A stretch of 64,000 nucleotides of DNA from Legionella moravica DSM 19234 (GTDB lineage: Bacteria > Pseudomonadota > Gammaproteobacteria > Legionellales > Legionellaceae): NCBI RefSeq assembly GCF_000423305.1, contig NZ_KE384004.1, positions 39,903 through 103,902 on the forward strand. Direction: 5' to 3'. The notes beneath the pieces were generated by a model. It saw only the letters and a list, made by a program, of their open reading frames with translations. It did no database searches and was not told where the DNA came from. Shown piece after piece: positions 1 through 9,268 of this stretch. Position 1 is the stretch's first letter, and each line of letters opens with the position of its first letter. A program made the position numbers and the translations under genes.

Positions 1-151
1 TTTTTAGATCGGATTCTCTGTACATGGAAAGGCAAAAGTGACACTATGCCCTCGCTGTTTTTTAAATGATATAAGGGGCTGTTGACAGTTGCACTATAAC
101 CCAAGCCCTCTTTACTCATAACTCAACTCAAATAAATTACAGGAGGTATTC

Positions 152-985
152 ATGAAAAAATTCGTTCTTTCTTTAGGTCTCGGTCTTACTCTTGCAGTGA
201 ATGCTTTTGCAGACAATGTGCTCGACCAACTCAATTCGCACGTAGTCAAAATTCTAAGCCCCGTCCAAAATGAATCAACCACCGCACAGCTCGCATTCAA
301 GGAAATAGAAACGACTCAGGAACATGCATCCAAAGTTGCCCTGAATTCATTTTATCAAAAAAAAGGCTCTCAAAATGTATTCGAATTAAAACTCGATAAT
401 CTCGCCTACAATTATGGAGATGGAACCAATCCTACTACTGTGATCAGAGGCTCACTTGGAGTTGATTTCACCAAACTACTGCCGCAGGATCAAATCAACA
501 CTATGATTCCCCTGGCAGTTCAGATAATAGAAACGCTCGCTAAAGAATACACTGAAGAAGAATATGGTGATGCAGCATCCATCAAAGCAGTAATCACGTC
601 AACAAACAAAGACAGTGAAGACAATTACACCAGTCTCACTGCCTTAATTTCAGTTAAGATTGATCTCTCCAAGCTGCCCGAGGCAACCCTAAAAGAAGAC
701 ATTATGCTCACTGATATGGTACTTTCATTGAACATCAACTTGAAGACCGGTCTCATCATTGATGCCTTCATAATCAGTAATCCAGAGTACAGTGGATTTA
801 ATAATGACGAACAAGGACTTAAAGAACTATTGGATCGACTACTCGCACGCGATGAAGCAGTCATGGAAGAAATTCAAAACATGGTTCAACGATTAGATGA
901 CATCGCCTCCATGATTGTTGAAAAAACCAATGATTTTAAATTTTCAGGTCTATTTGGTTCCCGCTCTAAACCCTCTTTATCCTGA
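152..985 (+). CDS. Secreted hypothetical protein
   Basis: 277 residues. I do not recognise a family. The start is set by a strong AGGAGG Shine-Dalgarno about 7 nt upstream. The first 20 residues form a typical Sec signal peptide (MKKF, a hydrophobic core, then AFA before ADNV), so the product is probably periplasmic or exported. The mature part is acidic and predicted mixed alpha/beta with no cysteines; the end (about 215-262) looks like an amphipathic coiled helix. It stands alone, with a hairpin following. Confidence 0.8.
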   Translation: MKKFVLSLGLGLTLAVNAFADNVLDQLNSHVVKILSPVQNESTTAQLAFKEIETTQEHASKVALNSFYQKKGSQNVFELKLDNLAYNYGDGTNPTTVIRGSLGVDFTKLLPQDQINTMIPLAVQIIETLAKEYTEEEYGDAASIKAVITSTNKDSEDNYTSLTALISVKIDLSKLPEATLKEDIMLTDMVLSLNINLKTGLIIDAFIISNPEYSGFNNDEQGLKELLDRLLARDEAVMEEIQNMVQRLDDIASMIVEKTNDFKFSGLFGSRSKPSLS

Positions 986-1002
986 TTAAAGGGATAATTC
1001 CG

Positions 1003-1025
1003 AGCTGGGTCATTTTGGCCCAGCT
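1003..1025 (+). terminator. Hairpin after the secreted protein gene
   Basis: AGCTGGG and CCCAGCT form a perfect 7-bp stem with a 9-nt loop, 18 nt after the stop codon. There is no good T-tract afterwards, so this is at best a weak intrinsic terminator. Confidence 0.4.
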
Positions 1026-1163
1026 TCATCTCATTAAAATATTAAGTCCATATAACAGCACTATTTTTTAACCTGTTTCCATAGAATAGTGTTTTAATAC
1101 TTGATAATGTATCGTTCAGTCGACACTTCACTGATACATCTCGTAACTACTTCCTAAGAGAGC

Positions 1164-1784
1164 ATGATGCTTTGGATCCTGGTTTCCCTCTTTTTTTGTT
1201 GGTTAATTTACCGCGAATTGAACGGTCACATGCCCGTTTTCAAACCTTATGTCACTGTATTATTGCTGTTAGCATTCGCATTTGCATGGGCACCTGTTCA
1301 ACACTGGAGAACAGAACGACTATTGACTGCCATAGCCAGTCAATTAGCCGACAATCATCTCGTAAAGGTACATTGTAACACCTTGTTTGATACTCTATTC
1401 GATGAAGATCCCCGGGTAGGAGGCCATACGGATCCCAAAACAGGGCATATAGTCATTCAATACCCCAGGTGTTCGATTCTAATGGACTATCGTTCCCATC
1501 CGGATCATGCAAGTCCAGAAGAAATCATCAGCCTGAACATTCTGACTCACGAAAGCATGCATGCCCGTGGTGAGTACAATGAAGCCAAAACAGAATGTCA
1601 GGCCGTGCAAAGGAATTACCGAACAGCAAGGCTACTTGGTGTGCCAGAGCCCATCGCCAAAAAAAATGCCCTTGAGTACTATAAAAATCATTATTTGACC
1701 CGAAGTGATGGCTATTTTTCTAAAGAGTGCGCGCCTGGAAAAAGTATGGATGAGCACTTGAGTGATTCAATTTGGAATGAATAA
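1164..1784 (+). CDS. Membrane-anchored protein with HExxH zinc-peptidase-like motif
   Basis: 206 residues. Two hydrophobic segments (about 3-16 and 29-44) anchor a soluble C-terminal domain. That domain contains LTHESMHARGEYNEAKTEC: H129-E130-S-M-H133 fits HExxH and is followed by glutamates E137, E140 and E144, any of which could be the third zinc ligand. Four cysteines (71, 103, 145 and near 187) may form disulfides. The motif suggests a gluzincin-like metallopeptidase, but I cannot assign a family or substrate. There is no obvious operon partner. Confidence 0.7.
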   Translation: MMLWILVSLFFCWLIYRELNGHMPVFKPYVTVLLLLAFAFAWAPVQHWRTERLLTAIASQLADNHLVKVHCNTLFDTLFDEDPRVGGHTDPKTGHIVIQYPRCSILMDYRSHPDHASPEEIISLNILTHESMHARGEYNEAKTECQAVQRNYRTARLLGVPEPIAKKNALEYYKNHYLTRSDGYFSKECAPGKSMDEHLSDSIWNE

Positions 1785-1890
1785 ACAAACTACGACATTC
1801 AGACGAACCCTCTTCAATCATAAAACGTGATGATCTGTTATGAATCAAGGTTACCCAGATATTAAGACAACCCTTGATGAATAGATCATC

Positions 1891-2421
1891 CTATTGAGGC
1901 AGATCGCATTGTTCATCACATTCTTTCAAATGGACACGCTCTAAAACATCGCTAATAATTTTCACCTTCGACAGATTACGACGAGTATTATCCGATAAAA
2001 TCACTTGTGCCGAGGTCACTTGATTACCAGTGTACTGGAGAGCAATGCCTCCAATACCTAATTGATTCAGTTGGCGGTATTCCAGAACGTCTTTGTATTG
2101 CAAATAACGCCCAAAATAATAATCTTTAAAATCCGGACTATCCAAAGCAATATATCCATTCTTATTACTATCATAATCCTGGAGCTGTTTTAGCGAGCTC
2201 ACAATATCCAGCTTATTATCATTGGGCACTACTTTTAAAAAAATCAGCGCGTCACCATCAATCAAGCTTTGAGGTGTGACAGTGCTATGCCTGCCGTCAT
2301 AGTCAAAAGCAAGAACGGTAGAATTTAAAACCGGGCCTATATGATGAGCAGGCGATTGGTGGAGAAAAAAATAAATTACGCTGCCTAATATAAAAAAAAG
2401 CAAAATCCCTTTAAATCCCAT
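1891..2421 (-). CDS. Membrane-anchored hypothetical protein with EF-hand-like loop
   Basis: The reading frame opens at 2460, but the ATG at 2421 has AAGGA 5 nt upstream and is the better start (176 residues). An N-terminal transmembrane segment (GILLFFILGSVIYFFL) precedes a periplasmic domain. DYDSNKNGYIALD resembles a calcium-binding EF-hand loop (D-x-D-x-N-x-x-G). Two cysteine pairs lie at the C-terminus (CDEQCDL). I do not recognise the family. Confidence 0.7.
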   Translation of the reverse strand: MGFKGILLFFILGSVIYFFLHQSPAHHIGPVLNSTVLAFDYDGRHSTVTPQSLIDGDALIFLKVVPNDNKLDIVSSLKQLQDYDSNKNGYIALDSPDFKDYYFGRYLQYKDVLEYRQLNQLGIGGIALQYTGNQVTSAQVILSDNTRRNLSKVKIISDVLERVHLKECDEQCDLPQ

Positions 2422-2595
2422 GCTTGTCCTTAATAAAAAGATAAGTTCTTTGCCGCTCATGCTGTTAACATCATAATATACTACAGGGATATTTAAAATG
2501 ATTCACCGATGAACGCTAATACAACTTTTTAATATAAAGGCGTGTTTGGATTTGCACTGCAAATCGCGAATCATCCAAATTTATGTGATTTGAAT

Positions 2596-3042
2596 CTAAT
2601 TCTTAAGTTTCGATAGAGTGCACTCGGCACAAAGACCTTTAATTTCTACAGTGCAATTGATAATTGAAAACTGAATGGCGTTAGCCGATTCAGTTACAGA
2701 AGTAAAATCGATAACGCATTCCAATTCTTTAACAAAATCACATTGATTACAGATAAGAAATTGGGACTGCCCCACGTGATGACCATGCAAACAGGCGACA
2801 TAAGACTTAAGGCTGTCAATACAGTGAATAAATCCCTCCTGATGCCAAAACTGAATCGCACGATAGACTGTAGGCGGCTTGGGATTCTCAATTTCCAAAG
2901 ACAAGCGCTGCAATATTTCGTAAGCTCCGAGGGGTTTTCTCTCATCAACCAATATTTTAAGAACGCGCTCTCTTGGCTCTGTAAATCGGTAACCATGGCT
3001 CATACAATGCTTATATGCTCTATCCAACAAATTATGTTTCAT
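2596..3042 (-). CDS. zur: Zur, zinc-responsive Fur-family repressor
   Basis: 148 residues, normal for Zur. The N-terminal winged helix (about 1-85) includes RFTEPRERVLKIL and the recognition region KPPTVYRAIQFW. The dimerisation/metal domain has HGHHVGQSQFLIC, then CNQC and a C-terminal CAEC, the usual structural zinc site of two CxxC pairs. With zinc bound, Zur represses zinc-acquisition genes. It is divergent from a His-rich P-type ATPase, with a palindrome resembling the Zur box in the shared intergenic region. The target and the CxxC arrangement support Zur over Fur or PerR. Confidence 0.88.
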   Translation of the reverse strand: MKHNLLDRAYKHCMSHGYRFTEPRERVLKILVDERKPLGAYEILQRLSLEIENPKPPTVYRAIQFWHQEGFIHCIDSLKSYVACLHGHHVGQSQFLICNQCDFVKELECVIDFTSVTESANAIQFSIINCTVEIKGLCAECTLSKLKN

Positions 3043-3187
3043 TAGCCATCTTTACGTTTAATCATTTGAACGCACTATTTTATCATAATTTCAATGAAAA
3101 ATTATCAATTCAAGAAAACCATTGGGTTACATAAATTCAATATTGTGTCTAAAAATTATTTAATCTTACTTGCTCTTCAACAATTGA

Positions 3188-3204
3188 GTGTTATATTATA
3201 ACAC
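3188..3204. promoter_or_regulatory. Zur box (predicted operator)
   Basis: GTGTTATA-T-TATAACAC is a perfect 17-bp palindrome that closely matches the gammaproteobacterial Zur box core (TGTTATANTATAACA). It lies between divergent zur and the ATPase gene, about 80 bp before the ATPase start, and overlaps a TATATT-type -10. It probably controls the ATPase and perhaps zur. Confidence 0.85.
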
Positions 3205-3220
3205 TTCTTTGGAGATTGAT

Positions 3221-3262
3221 ATGCACTTAAAGCGATCACGGTGCCCTTTAACATCGCTTTAA
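3221..3262 (+). CDS. 13-residue leader ORF overlapping a hairpin, upstream of the ATPase
   Basis: ATG to TAA encodes MHLKRSRCPLTSL and is preceded by GGAG at 6-nt spacing, so it could be translated. The ORF exactly covers a perfect 10-bp inverted repeat (TTAAAGCGAT at 3227-3236, ATCGCTTTAA at 3253-3262). A leader peptide inside a hairpin before a metal-ATPase gene is the layout of translation-coupled attenuation. No T-tract follows, so control of translation is likelier than termination. Translation is an inference. Confidence 0.45.
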   Translation: MHLKRSRCPLTSL

Positions 3263-3283
3263 TCATTTAAATAGAGGAAACCA

Positions 3284-5848
3284 ATGTATTATTATAACTA
3301 TAGATTCCATCTTTCTGATGATACCCAACTTCCCAATCCCCAAAAAATTGAACGAATTTTAACTGAAGCGCAAGAATTAGAGGTAGTGCGTATTGCAATC
3401 AATGTCACTGATACTAACAAAAGCATCAGTTTATTGAGTTCCTCCAAAGACCAAAAGGCCATTCAAAATCAGGTAAACCAACTTTTATTGGCAGAAGAAA
3501 TCACCTTAAGTGAATTGTTCGAGTCAGAAGCCGTTTGGCATGAAAATAAAATAAAACATAAAGATCACACACATTCTCCACAAACATTACATTCCAAGCA
3601 TTCTAAAAAACACGAGAAAAAGGCCAAGCAACCCCACGCCCATAATCACCACCACGGTCATCACCATGGGCATAGCCACGATCATGATCACCATGACAAT
3701 CATTGGCTGAAAGCAACGTTGGGATTAATTTGGGGTATAGGATTACTTGCCCTCTCTATTGCAAGTTTTAATATACCAATGATGGCCTATTACGTCATAA
3801 CCGGGCTTACTACACTAATGACCTTCTATTTAGGTCGCACTGTTTATCAATCAGCCTGGCATACCTTGCAGAGTTTAAATTGGGATACTACGACTTTATA
3901 CGCTATAAGTACTTTGACCATTGTGGGCGTCTCTTTAGCCAGTATGTTTGTCCCCGGATTACCGATGATGTTTGAGGCAGCCCCATTAGTTTTAGGCTTT
4001 TGGCATTTAGGTGAAGGAATTGAGCATACCCTAATCGATAAAATCAATAAAAAACTGGATGTTCGCGATTGCGTGCCTCCATTCGTACAATTAAAAGGAG
4101 AAACGGATAAGGAAATTTCAGTCAAGCAATTAATTCCCAACGATATTATTACAGTGAAAAAGGGAGAGGTAATTCCCGTCGATGGTGTGTTAACACAGGA
4201 TGCGCTTCTTTATACCACACGAGTCGATGGCTCCCCCAACCTCCGCACTTTTAAAGCCGGTGATGAAGTTAAATCAGGCATGCGCCTGGCAGACCATATT
4301 CCCTCATTGGAACTACGTGTTTCCAAAACCTATCAAAATTCTCATCTCTCATTAATCGCAAAAAATATCAGTAAAGCGAACCATGAGAAAGCACCGGTTG
4401 AGCTGTTTGCTGATCAAGTCATATACTATTTCATCCCTGGCTTACTCGGCGTTGCCCTGGTATCCGGCATTGTCATCGGAACATTATTTACCCCCGCGAT
4501 TGCACTCCAATGCGTTATCTCTGTTCTTGTCAGCGCATGTCCCTGCGCTTTAAGCCTGATAACTCCCATGGCGGTTAAAATTGGTATGAAAAAAGCTTCT
4601 GAGCAAGGGATTCATTTTAAAAATGGAAAAGCCTTGCAAGCGACTTCAGATATAGACAGCATTGTTTTTGATCTGAATGGAACTCTTACCGAAGGCAAGA
4701 TTGCTGTGGAGTCCTTGCGTATTTCCGATGAAACACTTTTGGGCCATGTCGCATTATTAGAAGCCGAATCCGATCACCCTGCAGCTAAAGTTATTAAATC
4801 GCATATCCATAGTCAAGGCATAGTCCCAGGTGAATCTTTAGAAATTACTTCCGTTGATAAAAGCCATCACTCCGGAATAAAAGGGATAATTAATGGTGAA
4901 TCCTTCCTCATTGGTAATAAAGACATGCTCAGTGCCAATGGAATATCTCAATTCAACAAGCCTTTTGATAATCCTGACAACGGTTCTATTTATATTGTGC
5001 GTGGCAGTGCAGTAATCGGTCAAATTGCCTTAACCGACCCTTTGCGTCCAGATGCTATAGCAACAGTCAACCAGTTAAAACGCCTTGGCAAAACGGTACA
5101 TATTTGTACCGGTGCCGACAGGGTAACAGCAGAGCGATATGCTACTTTGTTGGGGATCCCCAAAACGAATATTGCTGCGAATGCAGTCGGAGTGATGACT
5201 CATCCCAATGAACAATCAAAATCAGACTACATTCAAAAACTGCAGGCAACAGGCAAAAAAGTCGCGATGGTAGGTGATGCCGCGAATGATCTTACAGCGA
5301 TTGCTTACTCTAACATAGGCATTGCAGTTCAATCCAGTATCGGTGATGCCGCTACGCAGCAACATGCTGGCATAGTAGTCCAACAAGGTGTCTTATTCCC
5401 TATTGCTTCAGCATTTGATGTGGCTAAAAAAACCAAAGATAATATTTTTCAAAACCTGTTTATAAGCCTGGCCTATAATTCAGGAATTACCGCGGTTGCA
5501 GCAGGATTGTTTGTTGCCGTAGGTTTTGCCTTGAACCCTGTTCTGGGTGTTGCATTGATGGTGCTTGAATCCACCATTGTATTGGCCAACTTATATCGTT
5601 TTAAGCATCAGAACATTGTGTCTGCAAAAGCCCATAATACAAAGGCATCTCCTGCATCTGATGATACCACTACGAACATTCTAAACAGTTTGAATTATCG
5701 ATCGCGGCCCGATGCAAGTTTAACGAAACCACAAGAATCCAGTCCAATCCACGGTCAACCCGGAACCTTATTTGCCTTCACCCCGAGACGCCCTGCTAAT
5801 GATAAAGGGGATGGAATCCATAAACCGCAGGCCTGTGGATTGCAATGA
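3284..5848 (+). CDS. His-rich P1B-type metal ATPase with altered DKTGT and TGE motifs
   Basis: 854 residues. Order: an N-terminal small domain (1-85) without CxxC; a very His-rich linker (about 95-143); transmembrane helices; actuator domain; CPC metal-site helix (C419-P-C421); phosphorylation domain; H498-P; GDAAND (664-669); two last helices; and a C-terminal tail of about 85 residues. CPC, the HP of the N domain and GDxxND mark it as P1B. Two motifs deviate: DKTGT reads DLNGT (D463 kept, K and T lost), and the actuator TGE reads DGS (315-317), losing the glutamate that normally drives dephosphorylation. The Zur box and His linker point to zinc. It may be a slow or repurposed pump; copper or cobalt is possible but less supported. 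Confidence 0.85.
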   Translation: MYYYNYRFHLSDDTQLPNPQKIERILTEAQELEVVRIAINVTDTNKSISLLSSSKDQKAIQNQVNQLLLAEEITLSELFESEAVWHENKIKHKDHTHSPQTLHSKHSKKHEKKAKQPHAHNHHHGHHHGHSHDHDHHDNHWLKATLGLIWGIGLLALSIASFNIPMMAYYVITGLTTLMTFYLGRTVYQSAWHTLQSLNWDTTTLYAISTLTIVGVSLASMFVPGLPMMFEAAPLVLGFWHLGEGIEHTLIDKINKKLDVRDCVPPFVQLKGETDKEISVKQLIPNDIITVKKGEVIPVDGVLTQDALLYTTRVDGSPNLRTFKAGDEVKSGMRLADHIPSLELRVSKTYQNSHLSLIAKNISKANHEKAPVELFADQVIYYFIPGLLGVALVSGIVIGTLFTPAIALQCVISVLVSACPCALSLITPMAVKIGMKKASEQGIHFKNGKALQATSDIDSIVFDLNGTLTEGKIAVESLRISDETLLGHVALLEAESDHPAAKVIKSHIHSQGIVPGESLEITSVDKSHHSGIKGIINGESFLIGNKDMLSANGISQFNKPFDNPDNGSIYIVRGSAVIGQIALTDPLRPDAIATVNQLKRLGKTVHICTGADRVTAERYATLLGIPKTNIAANAVGVMTHPNEQSKSDYIQKLQATGKKVAMVGDAANDLTAIAYSNIGIAVQSSIGDAATQQHAGIVVQQGVLFPIASAFDVAKKTKDNIFQNLFISLAYNSGITAVAAGLFVAVGFALNPVLGVALMVLESTIVLANLYRFKHQNIVSAKAHNTKASPASDDTTTNILNSLNYRSRPDASLTKPQESSPIHGQPGTLFAFTPRRPANDKGDGIHKPQACGLQ

Positions 5849-5953
5849 TGAACCGAGTTCGAATATATCCAAAAACGCATCACATTGATAAAACTTGCAA
5901 TTTAACAGCCCCTCAAATATTCTGAGGATCAAATAATAATACAGGGAGTCATT

Positions 5954-6286
5954 ATGCCACGAGGTAACATATCAACAGATGAAGTTGGAAAAGCAGGAAC
6001 ATTACTTAGTCTGGCTAACATGCTCTTGGCACCACTCTACTGGGCAGATACTCGACTGGGTCTTTCAGCAACAATTCTCGGTACTGTCGCATTTCTTTAT
6101 GGCGCTCATGAGATAGGTAAAAATCGTAGGCCAATAGAAAATGCAACCAACCGTGCAAATAGTTTTTTTGGCGCAAAAACGGGAGATCAGAGCACTGAAA
6201 TGCATAATGCACTGGCGAATATTGCAGCGGGTGGGGCTGCGATGTTCGATGAAGTATTCCCCGAAAACAAAACAAAACCCAGATAA
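5954..6286 (+). CDS. Small membrane-associated hypothetical protein
   Basis: 110 residues, start supported by GGGAG 8 nt upstream. Two hydrophobic stretches (about 13-30 and 36-52) form a hairpin-like membrane region, followed by a polar tail. No recognised family. It sits about 105 bp after the ATPase with no clear terminator between, so readthrough is possible. Confidence 0.6.
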   Translation: MPRGNISTDEVGKAGTLLSLANMLLAPLYWADTRLGLSATILGTVAFLYGAHEIGKNRRPIENATNRANSFFGAKTGDQSTEMHNALANIAAGGAAMFDEVFPENKTKPR

Positions 6287-6635
6287 TCTATCCAGATCGC
6301 AACATAAGGCAACAACGTCGATTGATTGAGCGATTAAGAGCCACTCTCCAATATAAGAAGGAAGTGGCTGCACCAGAAATTCGTTGAACAATGTTCACCA
6401 CCGAAACCAGATATCCTGTCTACTGTCCTTTTAAATACGATATGATTATTCAGATTCGATACTGAATAGTGTCACATCCTGAACATCCTCCGTTCAGGAA
6501 CAGGATGTTAAAGCAGCCATCATTCAATATTCTGAATAACCTGCGCTTCAATGACCGCTTCCAGACAGTATTATTTTTAACACACATGAATGAATGAGGA
6601 GCCTGTCCTCATAAACAGCTTATAGCTACCCGCCT
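6287..6635. other. Intergenic region between convergent genes, with nested palindrome
   Basis: 349 bp with no convincing gene. At 6474-6508 CCTGAAC/GTTCAGG forms a 7-bp stem, and the flanking ACATCCTG/CAGGATGT offers a competing 8-bp stem. It lies downstream of both ralF and the small membrane protein gene, so a shared transcript end is the simplest reading. Confidence 0.4.
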
Positions 6636-7793
6636 CTATTTAAGTTGCATCTGAGTGCGTTGAGAGTCGTCCTGTTTTATTGCCTCTCGTTCTTCTCCTA
6701 TTTCGCTTTTCCAGGTACTTGCAAAGGCTTTGGAAGCTTCGGTTTTGAGAGCAGATTTACTGGCATCATAGGCGTCAATTAAATCAACCAGATCATTATT
6801 ATAGGTAGCCTTAATACTGCTCACTGGTGATTGAAAATCAGCTGCTATTTTGGCCGCCAAATCGATTGACGCCCGATGCTCAATTCCATCTTGCTTCACC
6901 GGTTGTATGATGATTCTGGGTTGTTCTCCAAATAACCATTTAGACAAGATACCCGGTTTATATACCTGAATTGTAGCTGATGCTTTCGCACTATCATCCG
7001 TTAAGGTTAGCGTACCTTCATAGCCTGTAAACACATTAAGCCATGAGCTGGGTTTATCCACAGAGGCCTTAACATCCGCACTAACGTGTGGAAATACACC
7101 TTTAGGATTCGCGGTAGACTGAAGCAATGAATCCAGTTTGATAAAAGTAGGGTCATCACCAAGAATGCTGGAATGAAATTCATACCCAGGGTTCATTTTT
7201 ACGAAATTAAGCTCAAAAGGTTCTCGTTTAAGCTGATCATACATTTCCTGTAAAAAAGCCCTATCAAAATCTTGTCCATCATTACAACCCCTTACATTTT
7301 TAACTAGCGCCTCAAATGTCATTTTATTTTTTTCTGCAATACTGGGATTGTGCATATCGGTATGGAGCATTATGGCTTGAAACGATAGCAAATATGCGGC
7401 ATCTGAATTAATGAATACCCCTGGATTTTGCTCACTAAAAGTTTGGCTAAAACTCTCAACTAACCTGCCGATTTTCTGAGCTTCCCCTGGCAATTTAAAG
7501 GCTTTTAAAAACGTTCTTAGACCCGTGATAAAACTCTGCCCTCCAAAGTCCAGCTTAGGAGTAAAAGCACTTAAAACAGCCTGACTTTCAGCATCTGGAA
7601 GACTCAGATAATCACCAACAGCCTCTAAATCCAGATTTTGTTTTTGTTTTATAAAGAACTCTGCGATTTCCTCTTCAACCTGAACCTCTTCCTCACCCAC
7701 TAATAAATCTTTTATTTTTTGGATTCCATTTTTAGGCTTGGTGTTAAAGGCTTCAACAATTTCTCTCTGTGCGGTTGTTATTTTGGGATGCAT
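6636..7793 (-). CDS. ralF: RalF-like Arf guanine nucleotide exchange effector (Sec7 domain)
   Basis: 385 residues from the ATG at 7793, which has AGGAG 8 nt upstream and matches the MHP start known for RalF; an upstream in-frame ATG at 7817 lacks a good site. The Sec7 domain (about 5-195) includes FKLPGEAQKIGRLV with the expected catalytic glutamate (E104) and AIMLHTDMHNPSI. The C-terminal capping domain (about 200-355) contains SWLNVFTGYEGT and KWLFGEQPRIIIQP as in L. pneumophila RalF. RalF is a Dot/Icm effector that recruits and activates host Arf1 on the Legionella vacuole. The polar C-terminal tail is compatible with a translocation signal. Confidence 0.93.
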   Translation of the reverse strand: MHPKITTAQREIVEAFNTKPKNGIQKIKDLLVGEEEVQVEEEIAEFFIKQKQNLDLEAVGDYLSLPDAESQAVLSAFTPKLDFGGQSFITGLRTFLKAFKLPGEAQKIGRLVESFSQTFSEQNPGVFINSDAAYLLSFQAIMLHTDMHNPSIAEKNKMTFEALVKNVRGCNDGQDFDRAFLQEMYDQLKREPFELNFVKMNPGYEFHSSILGDDPTFIKLDSLLQSTANPKGVFPHVSADVKASVDKPSSWLNVFTGYEGTLTLTDDSAKASATIQVYKPGILSKWLFGEQPRIIIQPVKQDGIEHRASIDLAAKIAADFQSPVSSIKATYNNDLVDLIDAYDASKSALKTEASKAFASTWKSEIGEEREAIKQDDSQRTQMQLK

Positions 7794-7968
7794 ACCTAAA
7801 TCTCCTAACGGATTCATTCATCATAATTTTCCTAAATTAAAGACAAAGAATGAGACAAAAATAATCCATATGAATACATTATGACTTAAATGAATAAAAA
7901 TAGGAAATTATAATTAAAATAGTACTTAATTCACACGAGATTGAAGAGCTCAGCCAACATACCTGATG

Positions 7969-8316
7969 TCACAGTGTTCTCAGAAAATCACTATACTGAT
8001 CTTCATTAAAACCCAATGCAATTGTTTTGCCATTTTGGACCAAAACAGGTCGCTTAATCAGGGATGGATTGGCTATAATAAAATTAATTTTTTCCGATAA
8101 ATTCAACGCCTCGAACTGCTCTTTGTATTTTCGGTAGGTCATTCCTTTTTTGTTTATAGGGAGTTCACCAGCATAATCACCCCACGATTCGATTTGTTCT
8201 TTTGTTGGTGGCGATTTTTTAAAATCAATAAACTCGTAATCAATTTTATTGTGTTCCAGGAATTTGCGAGCTTTTTTAACAGTATCGCAATTGGGTATTG
8301 CAAACATTAAAATCAT
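7969..8316 (-). CDS. ArsC/Spx-family thioredoxin-fold protein (YffB-like)
   Basis: 115 residues, the family's usual length. It begins FAIPNCDTVKKARKFLEHN, with the single N-terminal cysteine of YffB-type proteins (no CxxC), and ends with the conserved SLIKRPVLVQNGKTIALGFNEDQY block, including the RPV turn. The family is related to glutathione-dependent arsenate reductase, but YffB members are not proven arsenate reductases, so the function is open. Two adjacent ATGs (8316, 8307) could be the start. Confidence 0.85.
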   Translation of the reverse strand: MILMFAIPNCDTVKKARKFLEHNKIDYEFIDFKKSPPTKEQIESWGDYAGELPINKKGMTYRKYKEQFEALNLSEKINFIIANPSLIKRPVLVQNGKTIALGFNEDQYSDFLRTL

Positions 8317-8524
8317 TGGTGTCCGTAGTATTATTGTACGTTGGTATATCTTATCCGCATACTTCTGTATTGCAACGATTTTTTAATGCCTGCTCGTATG
8401 GCAAAAACAGATTTAAAGTATCAATCAATCTGAACTCACCACAGAGCAAACTGATTTCATCCATATGAAGGCAACTTACTCTTAGGGCATTTTGTTGTTA
8501 CACTTAATCTGATTCGCCCAATGC

Positions 8525-9268
8525 ATGTGCCTCATCATCAGAACAATGGACGTTATAATGAAGCGCCAACCAGCCTTTAAAATACATAACCTGACAAAAA
8601 CTTACCAAATGGGTGAAGTACAAATCCATGCATTGCAGCAGGTTAATCTGGAATTATATCAAGGTGAATTAGTTGTTCTTTTAGGGCCTTCGGGCAGCGG
8701 TAAATCAACGCTGCTTAACATAATAGGAGGCCTTGATGTACCTACTTCAGGAGAAGTCATTTACAAAGATCACATCATCACGGCGTCAAGTGAACATGAG
8801 CTGACGCGATACCGACGTGAGCATATTGGATTTGTCTTTCAATTTTATAATTTAATTTCCAATTTAACAGCCTTGGAGAACGTATCAATCGTTACCGAGA
8901 TTGCAGAGCGCCCCATGGACCCCCTGGAGGCAATCAAACTATTGGGTCTGGAGCATCGAATAGCACACTTCCCTTCCCAACTATCGGGAGGTGAACAGCA
9001 ACGAGTGGCCATTGCCCGCGCCATAGCCAAACAACCCGATGTACTTCTCTGTGATGAACCCACAGGAGCCCTTGATTGTGAAACGGGCAAAATCGTATTG
9101 GAAACCCTTGAGATTGCGAATACAAAACTCAACACAACCGTAGTCATCATTACCCACAATTTAGTGATTGGTGAAATGGCGGACCGGATAATCCATATCG
9201 CGGATGGTCGAATCGCTGGAATTATCGAAAACAAAAACAAACGAAAAGCCGCTGATTTATCATGGTAA
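8525..9268 (+). CDS. ABC transporter ATPase (MacB/LolD/DevA type)
   Basis: 247 residues. Walker [11 protein letters not shown]-loop FQFYNLI, signature [14 protein letters not shown], Walker [13 protein letters not shown] and an H-loop histidine (ITHN) are all intact. The short ATPase fits the LolD/MacB class that powers FtsX-like mechanotransmission permeases, consistent with the next gene. The start is uncertain: in-frame ATGs at 8546 and 8558 would drop 7 or 11 residues, and no candidate has a clear ribosome site. Stop and next start overlap, indicating translational coupling. Confidence 0.92.
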   Translation: MCLIIRTMDVIMKRQPAFKIHNLTKTYQMGEVQIHALQQVNLELYQGELVVLLGPSGSGKSTLLNIIGGLDVPTSGEVIYKDHIITASSEHELTRYRREHIGFVFQFYNLISNLTALENVSIVTEIAERPMDPLEAIKLLGLEHRIAHFPSQLSGGEQQRVAIARAIAKQPDVLLCDEPTGALDCETGKIVLETLEIANTKLNTTVVIITHNLVIGEMADRIIHIADGRIAGIIENKNKRKAADLSW

